Source of the DNA: Comamonadaceae bacterium
Lineage (GTDB): Bacteria > Pseudomonadota > Gammaproteobacteria > Burkholderiales > Burkholderiaceae_C
Reading direction: 5' to 3'
DNA: 53,586 nt
Assembly (NCBI GenBank): GCA_013297985.1
Contig: JAAFIY010000009.1
Coordinates: forward strand, 1-53,586
Positions 17,022 to 27,322 of the stretch are shown here, in pieces. Below the pieces are notes generated by a model. That model did not search any database. It was not told where the DNA came from and worked only from the letters and a program-made list of their open reading frames with translations. Both the position numbers and the translations under genes were made by a program. Each line of letters begins with the position of its first letter. Position 1 is the first letter of the stretch.

Positions 17022-17588
17022 TTAGCCGCCGGTGCGCTTGAACTGCGCGGCCACCTCGTCAAACGTCGGGTTGGCCTTGCCGGTGCCGTTGACGAACACG
17101 GCGGGCAGCGATCCCATCATCACGCTGTTCATGCGTACCACGTCTTCGTGCGTTAGGCCGTCGGTGGGGATGCGGGCTTCGCTGGCGCGGGTGGCGGGAA
17201 TGCCAGCGGCTTCTAGGCGGCGCATCAGGTCGTCGGCCCGGCGACCCTCCTCCGCAGAGCAATTGGCCGGCGCGAACACCACCACTTGGCCGTGGCCATG
17301 CCCGTCGGGTGTGGGCATGCGCACAAAGGGCACGCTGGGGTCATGTTTGCCGCTGGCATCAATCACTGTGCTGCTGCGTTGGGTGATGATGGCGCCTTCG
17401 GTGGGCAAACCCATGCTTTTGAGCTGCGCGATTTGCGCGGCATTCAAGGCCTCGCCGCGAATCACCTCGCCAGACGGCAGCACGTGTTCGACCATCGCGG
17501 GCTTGCGTCCGAAGCTGGTGGGGTCAGACACATACGCATACGCGCCACCGGCCACACACAGCGTGAGCAACACTTTGACGACGCTCAT
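17022..17588 (-). CDS. Exported thioredoxin-fold-like protein with a single cysteine in the redox position
   Basis: 188 aa. Start ATG 17588 with CAGGAGG 9 nt upstream. The N-terminus is a short hydrophobic segment (VVKVLLTLCVAGGAYAYV), a signal peptide or membrane anchor, followed by a linker to about residue 95. The C-terminal half has a glutaredoxin/thioredoxin-like layout: strand QVVVFAPANCSAEEGRRADDL with helix, strand IPATRASEARI, then SLPAVFVNGTGKANPTF with the cis-Pro loop and final helix. The CxxC site appears reduced to one cysteine (APANCSAEE), so a disulfide reductase role is doubtful. No thiol-redox partner is adjacent. Family not recognised. Confidence 0.65.
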   Translation of the reverse strand: MSVVKVLLTLCVAGGAYAYVSDPTSFGRKPAMVEHVLPSGEVIRGEALNAAQIAQLKSMGLPTEGAIITQRSSTVIDASGKHDPSVPFVRMPTPDGHGHGQVVVFAPANCSAEEGRRADDLMRRLEAAGIPATRASEARIPTDGLTHEDVVRMNSVMMGSLPAVFVNGTGKANPTFDEVAAQFKRTGG

Positions 17589-17749
17589 CGGGCGGCCCTC
17601 CTGTGGCGCGGTTAGAAGCCGCAAAGGTAAGGGCAGCGCGGGGTTGACGTCAATGGAGCGCCGTCATACTTGAAGCGCAAGACCCCCGGCGAGTCACTGC
17701 GTTGAGACCACCGGCTGGCTTGGCAGTTGCCCACTCGCACCCAACAAAA

Positions 17750-17779
17750 AAGCCCGAGGCGCTCGGCGCTTGGGCTTTG
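17750..17779 (-). terminator. Rho-independent terminator downstream of tRNA-Pro
   Basis: On the minus strand AAAGCCCaAGCG / CGCcTcGGGCTTT forms a hairpin followed by a T-run (seen as CAACAAAAAAG on the plus strand). It starts 7 bp beyond the tRNA CCA end. Confidence 0.85.
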
Positions 17780-17785
17780 AAAATT

Positions 17786-17862
17786 TGGTCGGGGTGAGAG
17801 GATTCGAACCTCCGGCCTCTACGTCCCGAACGTAGCGCTCTACCAGGCTAAGCTACACCCCG
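17786..17862 (-). tRNA. tRNA-Pro (anticodon CGG)
   Basis: 77-nt tRNA with encoded CCA (TGG at 17786-17788 on plus). Acceptor arms CGGGGTG and CACCCCG pair fully. The anticodon stem CTACG/CGTAG closes loop TTCGGGA, giving CGG, which reads CCG. The T-arm GGAGGTTCGAATCCTC is standard. It lies 29 bp after ispB on the same strand and could be transcribed with it; a terminator follows. Confidence 0.97.
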
Positions 17863-17891
17863 ATGGTGCGCGGGTTGGGCCCTTGAAATAA

Positions 17892-18890
17892 TCAAGACCG
17901 CCGCTGCAAAAGCTGAGCCGCCAATTGTAGCAGCGCGTCAGTGGCCGGGCCGCTGGGCAAGCTGCGCGCGGCCTGCATGGCCCGCTCAGCCTGCACGTGG
18001 GCCACGTTGCGGGCCACGTCAATGGCGCCAGTGCGCTGCACGATGGCAATCAGCCCGGGCAAATCGCTGGCGTTGCCGCCTTCGATGGCTTCGCGCAGCA
18101 GTTGCCGCTCAGCCGGTGCTGCGCGCTGCATGGCCACGATGATGGGCAGGGTGGCCTTGCCCTCACGCAGGTCGTCGCCCAGGTTTTTGCCCATTTCGGC
18201 GGCGTTGCCGGTGTAGTCGAGCACGTCGTCAATTACCTGAAACGCGGTGCCCAGCGCTTGGCCGTAGCTGGCGCAAGCCGCCTCCACAGCCGGCGGGGCG
18301 CCCACCAACACCGCGCCCAGCAAGGCGCTGGCCTCAAACAGCTTGGCTGTTTTGGATTGAATCACTTGCACATAGGCCGCTTCGCTCAGGTCGGCGTCGT
18401 GCATGTTCATTAACTGCTGCACCTCGCCTTCGGCAATGACGTTGGTGGCGTTGGCCAGGATTTGCATGACGCGCATGTCGCCCACGTCCACCATCATCTG
18501 AAAGGCGCGCGAGTACAAAAAATCACCCACCAGCACGCTCGCCGGGTTGCCAAACATCTCATTGGCGGTGGCGCGGCCGCGGCGCAGGGTGGACTCGTCC
18601 ACCACGTCGTCGTGTAGCAAGGTGGCGGTGTGGATGAACTCCACCACCGCCGCCAGCGTGTGCCGATGCGCCCCGCTGTAGCCCAGGGCTTGGGATACCA
18701 GCAGCAAAAGCGCCGGGCGCAGCCGCTTTCCGCCCGCCGCAATGATGTAGCGCGCCACTTGGCCCACCAAGGGCACCCCGGTCGACAGGCGCGATTCAAT
18801 CACCGCATCCACGGCCTGCATATCGGCCTCAATCAGCGACAGCATCGTGGTGGGGCTCGGTGCTGCTGCGGGCTCGGCGTGAGGGGCCAT
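17892..18890 (-). CDS. ispB: Octaprenyl diphosphate synthase (long-chain polyprenyl synthetase)
   Basis: 332-aa trans-polyprenyl synthase making the ubiquinone side chain from FPP and IPP. First Asp-rich motif is LLHDDVVDESTLRRGRA (Asp94-Asp98), second is QVIDDVLDYTGN (about residue 220), with the GGKRLRPALLLL basic motif near residue 53. The two residues before the first motif are small or aliphatic, as in long-chain synthases. ATG 18890 is chosen over the upstream TTG (18914). It is divergent from rplU-rpmA-obgE, an arrangement widespread in proteobacteria. A promoter with TTGGGT, 16 bp and TATAAT lies upstream. Confidence 0.95.
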   Translation of the reverse strand: MAPHAEPAAAPSPTTMLSLIEADMQAVDAVIESRLSTGVPLVGQVARYIIAAGGKRLRPALLLLVSQALGYSGAHRHTLAAVVEFIHTATLLHDDVVDESTLRRGRATANEMFGNPASVLVGDFLYSRAFQMMVDVGDMRVMQILANATNVIAEGEVQQLMNMHDADLSEAAYVQVIQSKTAKLFEASALLGAVLVGAPPAVEAACASYGQALGTAFQVIDDVLDYTGNAAEMGKNLGDDLREGKATLPIIVAMQRAAPAERQLLREAIEGGNASDLPGLIAIVQRTGAIDVARNVAHVQAERAMQAARSLPSGPATDALLQLAAQLLQRRS

Positions 18891-18941
18891 GGGGGCGACA
18901 AGGTGCGGCGACAAGGCGCCATAGAAACATCAAAGACGTTG

Positions 18942-18969
18942 ATTATAAAAACGCCCCGGCTGGACCCAA
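18942..18969 (-). promoter_or_regulatory. Probable promoter of ispB
   Basis: On the minus strand TTGGGT (18969-18964), a 16-bp spacer and a perfect TATAAT (18947-18942), about 50 bp before the ispB ATG. A consensus -10 is notable in DNA this GC-rich. Confidence 0.6.
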
Positions 18970-18991
18970 TGGCGTCTTTGGCCTGACGCGC

Positions 18992-18997
18992 TATAAT
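18992..18997 (+). promoter_or_regulatory. Probable -10 of the rplU-rpmA promoter
   Basis: A perfect TATAAT (context cgcTATAATGG), placing the transcript start near 19004 and giving a roughly 110-nt leader before rplU. No good -35 hexamer is seen at 16-18 bp spacing. It lies about 45 bp from the divergent ispB -10. Confidence 0.6.
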
Positions 18998-19023
18998 GGA
19001 AGGCTTTTCGTCCCGGCTATGGG

Positions 19024-19052
19024 GCGCGGCTTGTCGCAAGCCGCGCGCTTTT
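19024..19052 (+). promoter_or_regulatory. GC-rich hairpin with short T-run in the rplU leader (attenuator-like)
   Basis: GCGCGGCTT / AAGCCGCGC (9 bp, loop GTCGC) followed by GCTTTT. It sits about 20 nt after the predicted transcript start and 60 nt before the rplU ATG. The shape is that of an intrinsic terminator or a leader hairpin; no regulatory ligand can be named. Confidence 0.5.
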
Positions 19053-19113
19053 GGGTGCCAAGTTGGGGCGGTGTTGTTAGTGGGCACCCAACTGTCTCAT
19101 TTAAGAGGTCAGC

Positions 19114-19425
19114 ATGTACGCGGTCATAAAAACCGGTGGCAAGCAGTATCGCGTGTCATCCGGCGAAAAAATTCATGTAGAACAGATTGCTGCGGACGTT
19201 GGCCAGGAAATCGTGATTGATCAAGTGCTCGCCGTCGGCAACGGCAGCGAACTCAAGGTCGGCACGCCCCTGGTGGCGGGTGCTACCGTGACGGCCACCG
19301 TCGTGGCCCACGGCAAGCACGATAAGGTGCGCATTTTCAAGATGCGTCGCCGCAAGCATTACCAAAAGCGCCAAGGCCATCGCCAGCTCTTCACTGAGCT
19401 GCAGATCGGCAACATCTTGGCCTAA
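19114..19425 (+). CDS. rplU: 50S ribosomal protein L21
   Basis: 103 aa, the full family length. The N-terminus [19 protein letters not shown] and the C-terminal signature [17 protein letters not shown] are diagnostic of L21, which binds 23S rRNA domain I. The ATG is preceded by AGAGGT (context ttaAGAGGTcagc). It is 19 bp upstream of rpmA in the conserved rplU-rpmA pair. Confidence 0.98.
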   Translation: MYAVIKTGGKQYRVSSGEKIHVEQIAADVGQEIVIDQVLAVGNGSELKVGTPLVAGATVTATVVAHGKHDKVRIFKMRRRKHYQKRQGHRQLFTELQIGNILA

Positions 19426-19444
19426 GCACCGGGAGCACACACTC

Positions 19445-19705
19445 ATGGCACAGAAAAAAGGCGGCGGCTCAACCCGCAACGGCCGCGATTCGCAACCCAA
19501 GATGCTCGGCGTGAAGGCTTTCGGCGGCCAAACGGTCACTGCAGGCTCGATCATCGTGCGCCAGCGCGGCACCAAGTTCCACCCCGGCGTGAACGTCGGC
19601 ATTGGCACGGACCACACGCTGTTTGCCTTGGTCGATGGCCAAGTTGAATTTGCGGTGAAAGGCGCGCTGAACAAACAGCGCGTCAACATCGTCAAGGCGG
19701 CTTAA
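19445..19705 (+). CDS. rpmA: 50S ribosomal protein L27
   Basis: 86 aa. It begins [19 protein letters not shown], the conserved N-terminal tail that reaches the peptidyl-transferase centre, followed by [22 protein letters not shown]. No Firmicutes-type N-terminal extension is present. The ATG has GGGAGC (ccGGGAGCacac) upstream. A strong terminator follows 79 bp downstream, so rplU-rpmA is probably a separate transcript from obgE, with some read-through. Confidence 0.98.
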   Translation: MAQKKGGGSTRNGRDSQPKMLGVKAFGGQTVTAGSIIVRQRGTKFHPGVNVGIGTDHTLFALVDGQVEFAVKGALNKQRVNIVKAA

Positions 19706-19752
19706 GGCCTGCCCCACCAGCGGCTCATGCGCCTGCAAGGGCGTTTGTTTGA

Positions 19753-20931
<1,179 letters not shown>

Positions 20932-20956
20932 CGTCGCTGGGGCAGTCCACAGCCCA

Positions 20957-21018
20957 TTACTATCTTTTTTATAGCTGCTTTCGCCCATGGATAGAGCGCT
21001 GCAAGCCGATTCTTTTAT
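20957..21018 (+). repeat. ~60-nt palindromic repeat, copy 4 (overlaps proB start)
   Basis: Stem CTAT-ctttttt-ATAG at 20960-20974, then GCTGCTTTCGCCC, ATAGAGCGCT and GCCGATTCTTTT, aligning with the copy at 2863. The repeat runs across the first possible start codon of proB (20987) to the next in-frame ATG (21017). Confidence 0.72.
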
Positions 21019-22168
21019 GCAATTTAATGCCGATCTGCTGCGCCAGGCGCGTCGCATCGTGGTCAAGGTGGGTTCCAGCCTGGTCACCAATGAAGGCCGG
21101 GGTCTGGACGAAGCCGCCATTGGGCAGTGGTGCAGACAACTGGCGGCCTTGGTGCGCGGCGGTGGCGTACTGGGCGCGCCGCGCGAAGTGGTGATGGTGA
21201 GCTCTGGCGCCGTGGCCGAAGGCATGAAACGCCTGGGCTGGGCCACCCGCCCCAAGGCCCTGCATGAACTACAGGCCGCCGCCGCAGTGGGCCAAATGGG
21301 CCTGGCGCAGATGTATGAAACCAAGCTGCGCGAACACAGCCTGCCCAGCGCCCAGGTACTACTGACCCACGCCGACTTGGCCGACCGAGAGCGCTATTTG
21401 AATGCCCGCAGCACCTTGCTGACCCTGTTGCAACTGGGCGTGGTGCCGGTCATCAACGAAAACGACACCGTCGTCAACGACGAAATCAAGTTTGGCGACA
21501 ACGACACCCTGGGCGCGCTGGTGGCCAACTTGGTGGAAGCCGATGTGCTGGTGATCTTGACGGATCAACGCGGCCTGTTCAGTGCCGACCCACGCAGAGA
21601 CGCCAACGCCCGCTTCATCGACGTGGGCCGTGCTGGCGATGCGGCGCTTGAAGCCATGGCGGGTGGCGCGGGCTCAGGCATTGGCAAAGGCGGCATGCTC
21701 ACCAAGATTTTGGCGGCCAAACGGGCGGCGGGTTCGGGCGCCAGCACCGTCATCGCCTGGGGCCGTGAGGCTGATTGCCTGCTGCGGCTAGCGGCCGGCG
21801 AATCCATTGGCACCCAGCTCTTGGCGCCCACCGGCAAGACGCAGGCCCGCAAGCAGTGGATGGCAGACCATTTGCAATTGCGCGGCGCCGTACGGGTAGA
21901 CGCTGGTGCCGCCACCAAGCTGCGCGCCGAAGGCAAAAGCCTGCTGCCCATCGGTATGACGGCAGTCGACGGCGACTTTTCACGCGGCGAGGTCATTGCG
22001 GTGCTGGATGAGCAAGGCCAAGAAATCGCCCGTGGCTTGGCCAACTACGCAGCGGCCGAGGCGCGGCTGCTGTGCCGCAAACCATCTGCCGAATTTGAGG
22101 CGCTGCTAGGTTATGCCGCCGAGCCCGAAATGATCCACCGCGACAACCTAACGGTGACCGTGCGCTAG
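21017..22168 (+). CDS. proB: Glutamate 5-kinase with PUA domain
   Basis: 383-aa enzyme catalysing the first step of proline synthesis (ATP plus glutamate to glutamyl 5-phosphate). The amino acid kinase domain has [46 protein letters not shown] and [12 protein letters not shown]; the [20 protein letters not shown] loop precedes a C-terminal PUA domain (about residues 275-375). The frame opens at ATG 20987, but residues 1-10 from there ([10 protein letters not shown]) are encoded by the palindromic repeat; ATG 21017 is where normal ProB sequence can begin. Neither start has a clear Shine-Dalgarno. It is 85 bp after obgE; proA is not in the window. Confidence 0.93.
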   Translation: MQFNADLLRQARRIVVKVGSSLVTNEGRGLDEAAIGQWCRQLAALVRGGGVLGAPREVVMVSSGAVAEGMKRLGWATRPKALHELQAAAAVGQMGLAQMYETKLREHSLPSAQVLLTHADLADRERYLNARSTLLTLLQLGVVPVINENDTVVNDEIKFGDNDTLGALVANLVEADVLVILTDQRGLFSADPRRDANARFIDVGRAGDAALEAMAGGAGSGIGKGGMLTKILAAKRAAGSGASTVIAWGREADCLLRLAAGESIGTQLLAPTGKTQARKQWMADHLQLRGAVRVDAGAATKLRAEGKSLLPIGMTAVDGDFSRGEVIAVLDEQGQEIARGLANYAAAEARLLCRKPSAEFEALLGYAAEPEMIHRDNLTVTVR

Positions 22169-22181
22169 GCGCGCCGCTGGC

Positions 22182-22721
22182 CTAGCGAAACTTCATTGCC
22201 GCGTCAGAGCGCAGGTCGCGTTCGATATCCCGCACCGTGCCATTGGGCGCCCGGCCTTGACACACGCCAAAGCGCGCCAATTGCCACGAATGCGCAGCAG
22301 CGCTGTTACCGGGGCGCAAGTCTTGCCAAGTGCTGCCTGGTTGCGCACGCCACTCTTCAGTGCCATTGCGGCGCGCATACACCCGCACCTCGTCGGTGGC
22401 GCAGCGCACGCCTTCATACAAGGCAAAGCGTGCTCCGCTGTCGCTGCGCGCCACCACCACATAGCGCACCACGCCGTCGCTGCCCACGTTCAGGGTGCTC
22501 AAGTCCAGCCCAAACTGAAGACTCGATCCCGGTGCGCGCTCTAGCGCGAACAAATTGCGTTCAGTGTAGGCAGGGGGCGCTGCGACGCCCGTTTCGCGCC
22601 AGTCTGGGTCTTCCGCCGGGGCTACACGTTGCGCAACGGCAGGGCCTGTCAGCCCGCAAAACACGCACAGCACCGCCAAGCTAAGGGCGTGTCCCCAACG
22701 GGTGGGTCGTTGGCCTGTCAT
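22182..22721 (-). CDS. CNP1-like family protein, exported
   Basis: 179-aa secreted protein. Signal peptide [21 protein letters not shown] through GLTGPAVAQ, then [13 protein letters not shown]. The mature part ([22 protein letters not shown] and an [16 protein letters not shown] segment) matches what I recall of the CNP1-like uncharacterised family of betaproteobacteria. Function unknown. It overlaps rppH by 4 bp (ATGA) and is convergent with proB, 13 bp away. The two residual cysteines (EGVRC; FGVCQG) could form a periplasmic disulfide. Confidence 0.8.
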   Translation of the reverse strand: MTGQRPTRWGHALSLAVLCVFCGLTGPAVAQRVAPAEDPDWRETGVAAPPAYTERNLFALERAPGSSLQFGLDLSTLNVGSDGVVRYVVVARSDSGARFALYEGVRCATDEVRVYARRNGTEEWRAQPGSTWQDLRPGNSAAAHSWQLARFGVCQGRAPNGTVRDIERDLRSDAAMKFR

Positions 22722-23509
22722 TGCCGCACCCCGCCGCCGTTGCCTCGGCTGTTGAATTCACCCGGCTCTTGCGAGGCATCCAGTGGCCAATCGGCTTGCG
22801 GGTCGGGCTGAAACGTGGCGCCAGGCGGCAGCTCAATGGCCGCAGCGGCATTGGCCGAAAACACGCCCCGGCGGCCGAATCGGCTGCTTGGACGCCCGTT
22901 CGCGTCCCGCAGCTCATGCCCCCGGGCCAGCGCCATTGCGTCATCACCCAGGTCAGCCGCTTCGCCTCGGCGCCCGGTATCACCATCGTGGCCCCGGGCT
23001 CCGCCGTGCACAAAACGCGGGCGGTATTCCGGGTTGGGCCGGGGCAAGTAGCGCGACAACTCGGTCAGCGCCATTTCATACACCCCCCGCTTGAACTCGA
23101 CCACCACATCCAGCGGCACCCAATAATCGTTCCAGCGCCACGCGTCAAATTCGGGGTGATCGGTGGCGCGCAAGTTCAGTTGCCAGTCAGCAGCGGTGAG
23201 CAATAGCAAATACCAAATCTGCTTTTGGCCCTTGTAATGGCCCCGCGCATCGCGGCGGATGTAACGGTCGGGCACCTCGTAGCGCAACCAATCCCGGGTG
23301 CGGGCAATGATCCGAACGTGATCCGGCTTTAAGCCCACCTCTTCGTGCAGTTCTCGGTACATGGCTTGCTCGGGGCTTTCGCCACGATCAATGCCGCCTT
23401 GCGGAAACTGCCAGCTGTGGGTGCGGATGCGCTTGCCCCAAAACACCTGGTTCTTCTGGTTGAGCAAGATGATGCCGACGTTGGGCCGAAAGCCGTCCCG
23501 GTCCAGCAT
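22718..23509 (-). CDS. rppH: RNA pyrophosphohydrolase
   Basis: 263-aa NUDIX enzyme converting 5'-triphosphate mRNA to monophosphate, which opens transcripts to RNase E decay. [20 protein letters not shown] and the Nudix box [20 protein letters not shown] (residues 38 onward) are diagnostic, as are [11 protein letters not shown] and [18 protein letters not shown]. Start ATG 23509; the upstream TTG (23530) is unlikely. The catalytic domain ends near residue 170; the last 90 residues are a polar low-complexity tail, longer than E. coli RppH (176 aa) but common in betaproteobacteria. It is divergent from proS and coupled to the CNP1-like gene. Confidence 0.95.
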   Translation of the reverse strand: MLDRDGFRPNVGIILLNQKNQVFWGKRIRTHSWQFPQGGIDRGESPEQAMYRELHEEVGLKPDHVRIIARTRDWLRYEVPDRYIRRDARGHYKGQKQIWYLLLLTAADWQLNLRATDHPEFDAWRWNDYWVPLDVVVEFKRGVYEMALTELSRYLPRPNPEYRPRFVHGGARGHDGDTGRRGEAADLGDDAMALARGHELRDANGRPSSRFGRRGVFSANAAAAIELPPGATFQPDPQADWPLDASQEPGEFNSRGNGGGVRQ

Positions 23510-23664
23510 AATCAAACCCCAAATTTTCAACTGAAACCATTATGCACGCCGCTGCGCAGCCGCGTGCTCTGAGGTGCCGCTTGAGGCCCTTCAATGGCTC
23601 AGTGCCCACCAACCGCCCGCCCCCTTGCCCGCCTGCGGCCGTTTTGCCCGGCGGGGTTCATGCC

Positions 23665-25410
23665 ATGAGAGCTTCGCAATACCTGATCAGCACCCTCAAA
23701 GAAGCCCCCGCCGATGCGGAGGTGGTGAGCCACCAACTCATGATGCGCGCCGGCATGATCAAAAAGCTCGGCGCAGGCATTTACACCCTGATGCCCTTGG
23801 GCTTGCGGGTGGTGCGCCGGGTAGAAGCCATCGTGCGCGAAGAAATGAACCGCGCGGGCGCCATTGAAATCACCATGCCCGTGGTGCAGCCTGCTGAAGC
23901 TTGGCGCGAAACCGGCCGTTTTGACGCCATGGGCCCGGAGCTGCTGCGCATCCAAGACCGCCACCAACGCGACTATGTGGTGCAGCCCACCAGCGAAGAA
24001 GTGGTGACCGACATCGCCCGCCAAGACATCCGCAGCTACAAGCAGCTGCCAGTAAATCTGTACCAGATTCAAACCAAGTTTCGCGACGAACGCCGCCCCC
24101 GCTTTGGCCTGATGCGCGGGCGTGAGTTCATCATGAAAGACGCCTACAGCTTTGACCGCGACGAAGCGGGCGCCAAGGCCAGCTATCAAGTCATGGCGCA
24201 AGCCTATCGGCGCATCTTTGATCGCTTTGGCTTGCGCTACCGCGCTGTGGCGGCCGACAGCGGCGCCATCGGTGGCGATTTGTCGGAAGAATTCCAGGTG
24301 ATTGCGGCCACGGGTGAAGACGCCATCGTCTATTGCCCGGGCAGCGAGTACGCCGCCAACATCGAAAAAGCCGAGGCGCTGGCGCCCGCAGGCCCGCGCC
24401 CCGCGCCCGCGCAAGCACTCACACCCACGCCAACTCCCGGCAAAAGCACCTGTGCAGACGTTGCAGCCTTGCTAGGTGTGCCGCTGCAAACCACGGTGAA
24501 AAGTCTGGTGTTGGCCACTGAGAAAGTCGGCGCTGAAGGCCAGCCCGCGCAGGTGCAAATCTGGCTGCTGCTGCTGCGTGGCGACCACGACATGAACGAA
24601 ATCAAAGTGCGCAAGCTGCCCGCCTTTGCTGACGGCTTTCGTTTTGCTAGCGTGCCGGAAATCGTGGCTCACTTTGGCACCGAGCCAGGCTATCTAGGCC
24701 CCATTGGCACCCGGCTGCCAGTGCGCGTGGTGGCCGACCGCGAAGTGGCCGTGATGGCCGACTGGATCTGCGGCGCCAACGCGCCTGACATGCACATCAC
24801 CGGCGTGAATTGGGGCCGCGATGTGCCCGAGCCGGAGCTTGTGGCCGACATCCGTAACGTGCTGGAAGGCGACGCATCACCTGATGGCAAAGGCAGCTTG
24901 GCCATTGAACGCGGCATTGAAATTGGCCACGTGTTCTACCTGGGCACCAAGTACTCCAAGCCAATGAGCGCCACGTTCTTGGACACGGACGGCAAGCCCA
25001 AACTGTTTGAGATGGGCTGCTATGGCATCGGCATTACTCGCCTGCCCGCTGCCGCCATTGAGCAAAACCACGACGCGCGCGGCATCATTTGGCCCGATGC
25101 GTTAGCGCCCTTTACCGTGGTGGTGTGCCCCATCGGCGCTGACCGCAGCCCCGCCGTCAAAGATGCAGCCGAATCGCTCTACCAGCAGCTGCTGCAAGCC
25201 GGTGTGGACGTGATGCTGGACGACCGTGGCGAGCGCCCCGGGGTGATGTTTGCCGACTGGGAACTCATTGGCATTCCGCACCGCGTGGTAGTGGGTGAGC
25301 GTGGCCTAAAAGAAGGCCAGCTGGAGTATCAACACCGCCGCGCGGCTGATAGCCAACGCATCGCCCTGGCCGACGCCGCGCAGTGGGTTCAGGCCCAAAT
25401 CAAACGCTGA
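23665..25410 (+). CDS. proS: Prolyl-tRNA synthetase (bacterial type with editing domain)
   Basis: 581-aa class II synthetase. Start ATG 23665 gives the canonical [20 protein letters not shown]; the frame upstream to 23542 is not conserved. Motif 2 region is [28 protein letters not shown]; the inserted YbaK-like editing domain lies at about residues 225-400; motif 3 is the YGIGITRL region, and the anticodon-binding domain is at about 470-570 ([21 protein letters not shown]). The insert contains a Pro/Ala-rich linker ([16 protein letters not shown]). It overlaps the lytic transglycosylase start by one base (TGATG). Confidence 0.97.
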   Translation: MRASQYLISTLKEAPADAEVVSHQLMMRAGMIKKLGAGIYTLMPLGLRVVRRVEAIVREEMNRAGAIEITMPVVQPAEAWRETGRFDAMGPELLRIQDRHQRDYVVQPTSEEVVTDIARQDIRSYKQLPVNLYQIQTKFRDERRPRFGLMRGREFIMKDAYSFDRDEAGAKASYQVMAQAYRRIFDRFGLRYRAVAADSGAIGGDLSEEFQVIAATGEDAIVYCPGSEYAANIEKAEALAPAGPRPAPAQALTPTPTPGKSTCADVAALLGVPLQTTVKSLVLATEKVGAEGQPAQVQIWLLLLRGDHDMNEIKVRKLPAFADGFRFASVPEIVAHFGTEPGYLGPIGTRLPVRVVADREVAVMADWICGANAPDMHITGVNWGRDVPEPELVADIRNVLEGDASPDGKGSLAIERGIEIGHVFYLGTKYSKPMSATFLDTDGKPKLFEMGCYGIGITRLPAAAIEQNHDARGIIWPDALAPFTVVVCPIGADRSPAVKDAAESLYQQLLQAGVDVMLDDRGERPGVMFADWELIGIPHRVVVGERGLKEGQLEYQHRRAADSQRIALADAAQWVQAQIKR

Positions 25411-26033
25411 TGATTGGCAGAAGAAGGCTGCTGGGCAGTATTGGTGCGCCGATACTGCTATCTTTTTCGCAGCATTCCTGGGCGGGTAAGCAAGTTGAAG
25501 AGCCCTTGGCCGACGCGGTGCGCAATGCACTGCGTGCCGCCATTTCGGGCCAATTGGCGCCGCCGGAGCTGGAGTTTCCCGACATCGAGCGGCGCCTAGC
25601 CTACCTGCGCTGGCAAGCCGCCATGAGCGAGCGACTCAAACGCCGCAAGCCCGATTTCCGCACCCGCCAAGAATTCTTGCAAACCGTCTGGTACGAAAGC
25701 CGCCGTGCGGGCTTGGCCATTGATTTGGTGTTGGGCCTGATCCAGGTGGAAAGCGGTTTTCGCAAATTTGCCATCAGCAGCGCGGGCGCACGTGGCTACA
25801 TGCAAGTCATGCCCTTTTGGACGCGGCTGATTGGCGACGGTGACCCGGGCAGCCTGTTTCACATGCAGACCAACTTGCGTTTTGGCTGCGTGATCTTGCG
25901 CCACTACCTGGACATGGAAGGCGGCAATCTGTTCATGGCGCTAGGCCGCTACAACGGCAGCCGTGGCCGCGACCCGTACCCCAACGCGGTGTTTGCATCA
26001 CAGCAGCAATGGACCTTCAGTGGCCCGGCTTGA
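25410..26033 (+). CDS. Lytic transglycosylase (SLT fold)
   Basis: 207-aa peptidoglycan-cleaving enzyme. Start ATG 25410 overlaps the proS stop. The signal sequence has a twin-arginine-like n-region ([20 protein letters not shown]), so Tat export is possible. The catalytic Glu114 lies in LGLIQVESGFRKFAISSAGA, followed by GYMQVMPFWTRLIG, and the late YNG motif is ALGRYNGSRG. The signal region (about 25457-25520) looks like a diverged copy of the palindromic repeat. Its last bases overlap the start of the EamA gene. Confidence 0.9.
   Translation: MIGRRRLLGSIGAPILLSFSQHSWAGKQVEEPLADAVRNALRAAISGQLAPPELEFPDIERRLAYLRWQAAMSERLKRRKPDFRTRQEFLQTVWYESRRAGLAIDLVLGLIQVESGFRKFAISSAGARGYMQVMPFWTRLIGDGDPGSLFHMQTNLRFGCVILRHYLDMEGGNLFMALGRYNGSRGRDPYPNAVFASQQQWTFSGPA
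25457..25520 (+). repeat. Possible diverged palindromic repeat copy inside the transglycosylase signal peptide
   Basis: GCTATctttttcgcAGC, then attccTGGGCgGgTAA: partial match to the repeat family. Weaker than the other copies and may be chance. Confidence 0.3.
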
Positions 26034-26925
26034 CGCCACCAGCATCGTCTTTTTGACATTGCCGCCCCTGATGTGGGCGGGCAATGCGGTCGCAGGCCGC
26101 TTGTTGCGTGACTTGATGCCGCCGATGCTGCTCAATTTCAGCCGCTGGGCCTTAGCGGCCGCCTTGTTGCTGCCGCTGGCAGCCTGGGTGCTACGCCCCG
26201 GCAGCGGCATGCGCACCCACTGGCGGCGTTTTGCGGTGTTGGGCCTGTTCAGCGTGACGGCCTACAACTCACTGCTGTATCTGGCCGCGCACACGTCTAG
26301 CGCAGTCAACATCACCTTGGTGGCCGCAAGCACGCCGCTGTGGATGTTGCTGATTGGCGCGCTGCTGTATCGCACCCCCATTACCCCGCGCCAAGGGCTG
26401 GGCGCTGCCTTGTCCATCGCAGGCGTGGCGGTGGTGGTCAGTGGCGGGCAGCCACATCGCTTGTTGGCGGTTCAGTGGGTGCCGGGCGACGCTTACATGC
26501 TGCTGGCTGCGGCGCTGTGGGCTTGGTACAGCTGGATGCTCACCCGCCGTGATGAGCCCGCCGCCATTCGGGCTGATTGGGCCGCTTTTTTGCTGGCCCA
26601 GTGCGTGTTCGGCCTGGCGTTTTCTGCCGTGCTGGTGGGCGCCGAACAAGCCCTGCAAGCTGCCCCGGTGCAGTGGGGTTGGCCGCTGGTGCTGGGGCTG
26701 TTGTTTGTGGCGCTAGGGCCTTCGATCGTGGCCTATCGCTGCTGGGGTTTGGGCATTGCACGCCATGGGCCCACCGTGGCGGGCTTCTTTAGCAACCTCA
26801 CGCCCCTGTTGGCCGCCGTGTTGTCGGCCGCCTTGCTGGGCGAGCCGCCGCAGGGCTTTCATGTGCTGGCTTTCGGCCTGATCGTGGTGGGCATCGTGCT
26901 GGCCCAAAGCGGCGCGCGGCGCTAA
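26020..26925 (+). CDS. EamA-family (DMT) membrane transporter
   Basis: 301 aa with two EamA repeats totalling about 10 membrane segments: first half FLTLPPLMWAGNAVAGRLLR through GVAVVVSGG; second half DAYMLLAAALWAWYSWMLTRR through LIVVGIVLAQSG. It is a drug/metabolite transporter superfamily exporter or importer with unknown substrate. The GTG at 26020 is taken as start, 14 bp inside the 3' end of the transglycosylase gene; an upstream in-frame GTG at 25963 would extend it deep into that gene and is less likely. The stop overlaps the convergent DUF2784 gene by 4 bp. Confidence 0.87.
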   Translation: MARLDATSIVFLTLPPLMWAGNAVAGRLLRDLMPPMLLNFSRWALAAALLLPLAAWVLRPGSGMRTHWRRFAVLGLFSVTAYNSLLYLAAHTSSAVNITLVAASTPLWMLLIGALLYRTPITPRQGLGAALSIAGVAVVVSGGQPHRLLAVQWVPGDAYMLLAAALWAWYSWMLTRRDEPAAIRADWAAFLLAQCVFGLAFSAVLVGAEQALQAAPVQWGWPLVLGLLFVALGPSIVAYRCWGLGIARHGPTVAGFFSNLTPLLAAVLSAALLGEPPQGFHVLAFGLIVVGIVLAQSGARR

Positions 26926-27308
26926 TTGCGCGCGCTGCGGCGGCGCCAAGCGAGGGTGTACACAGCGGCATTGCCCAGCACCAGCGCAGCGGCCATGCAC
27001 GCCTGGTGGGTGCGGGTGAGCCCGGCCGGGTAGATCCATTGGCGCAGGTGGTGGTCAATGAAGCCACTGCCTTGGTAGGCATCGCGGCCTGCCAGCAATC
27101 GAACGTGGTCTTCCAGCGGGGTGAGCGGACACACACCGCCACTGGCGCTGATCCAGATGCCCCAGGCCAGTGCGGCCCCATGCAGCCACCACAAGATGGT
27201 GCACTTGGGCCACACGCAGACGGCCACACCACCCAGCGCCACCCATGCCACAAACGAGGCATGCAGCACCAGCAAGCCGTCGGCTAGCAGGGCTGCGGGC
27301 AGACCCAT
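26922..27308 (-). CDS. DUF2784 family membrane protein
   Basis: 128 aa with about four membrane segments. The family pattern is clear: LLADGLLVLHASFVAWVALGG, ISASGGVCPLTPLEDHVRLL, then FIDHHLRQWIYPAGLTRTH. Function unknown. ATG 27308 matches the family N-terminus; a TTG at 27326 would overlap the SDR stop by 4 bp (TTGA) and is an alternative through translational coupling. It follows the SDR gene on the same strand and is convergent with the EamA gene. Confidence 0.85.
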   Translation of the reverse strand: MGLPAALLADGLLVLHASFVAWVALGGVAVCVWPKCTILWWLHGAALAWGIWISASGGVCPLTPLEDHVRLLAGRDAYQGSGFIDHHLRQWIYPAGLTRTHQACMAAALVLGNAAVYTLAWRRRSARN

Positions 27309-27322
27309 ACCGAAGCGCTCAA

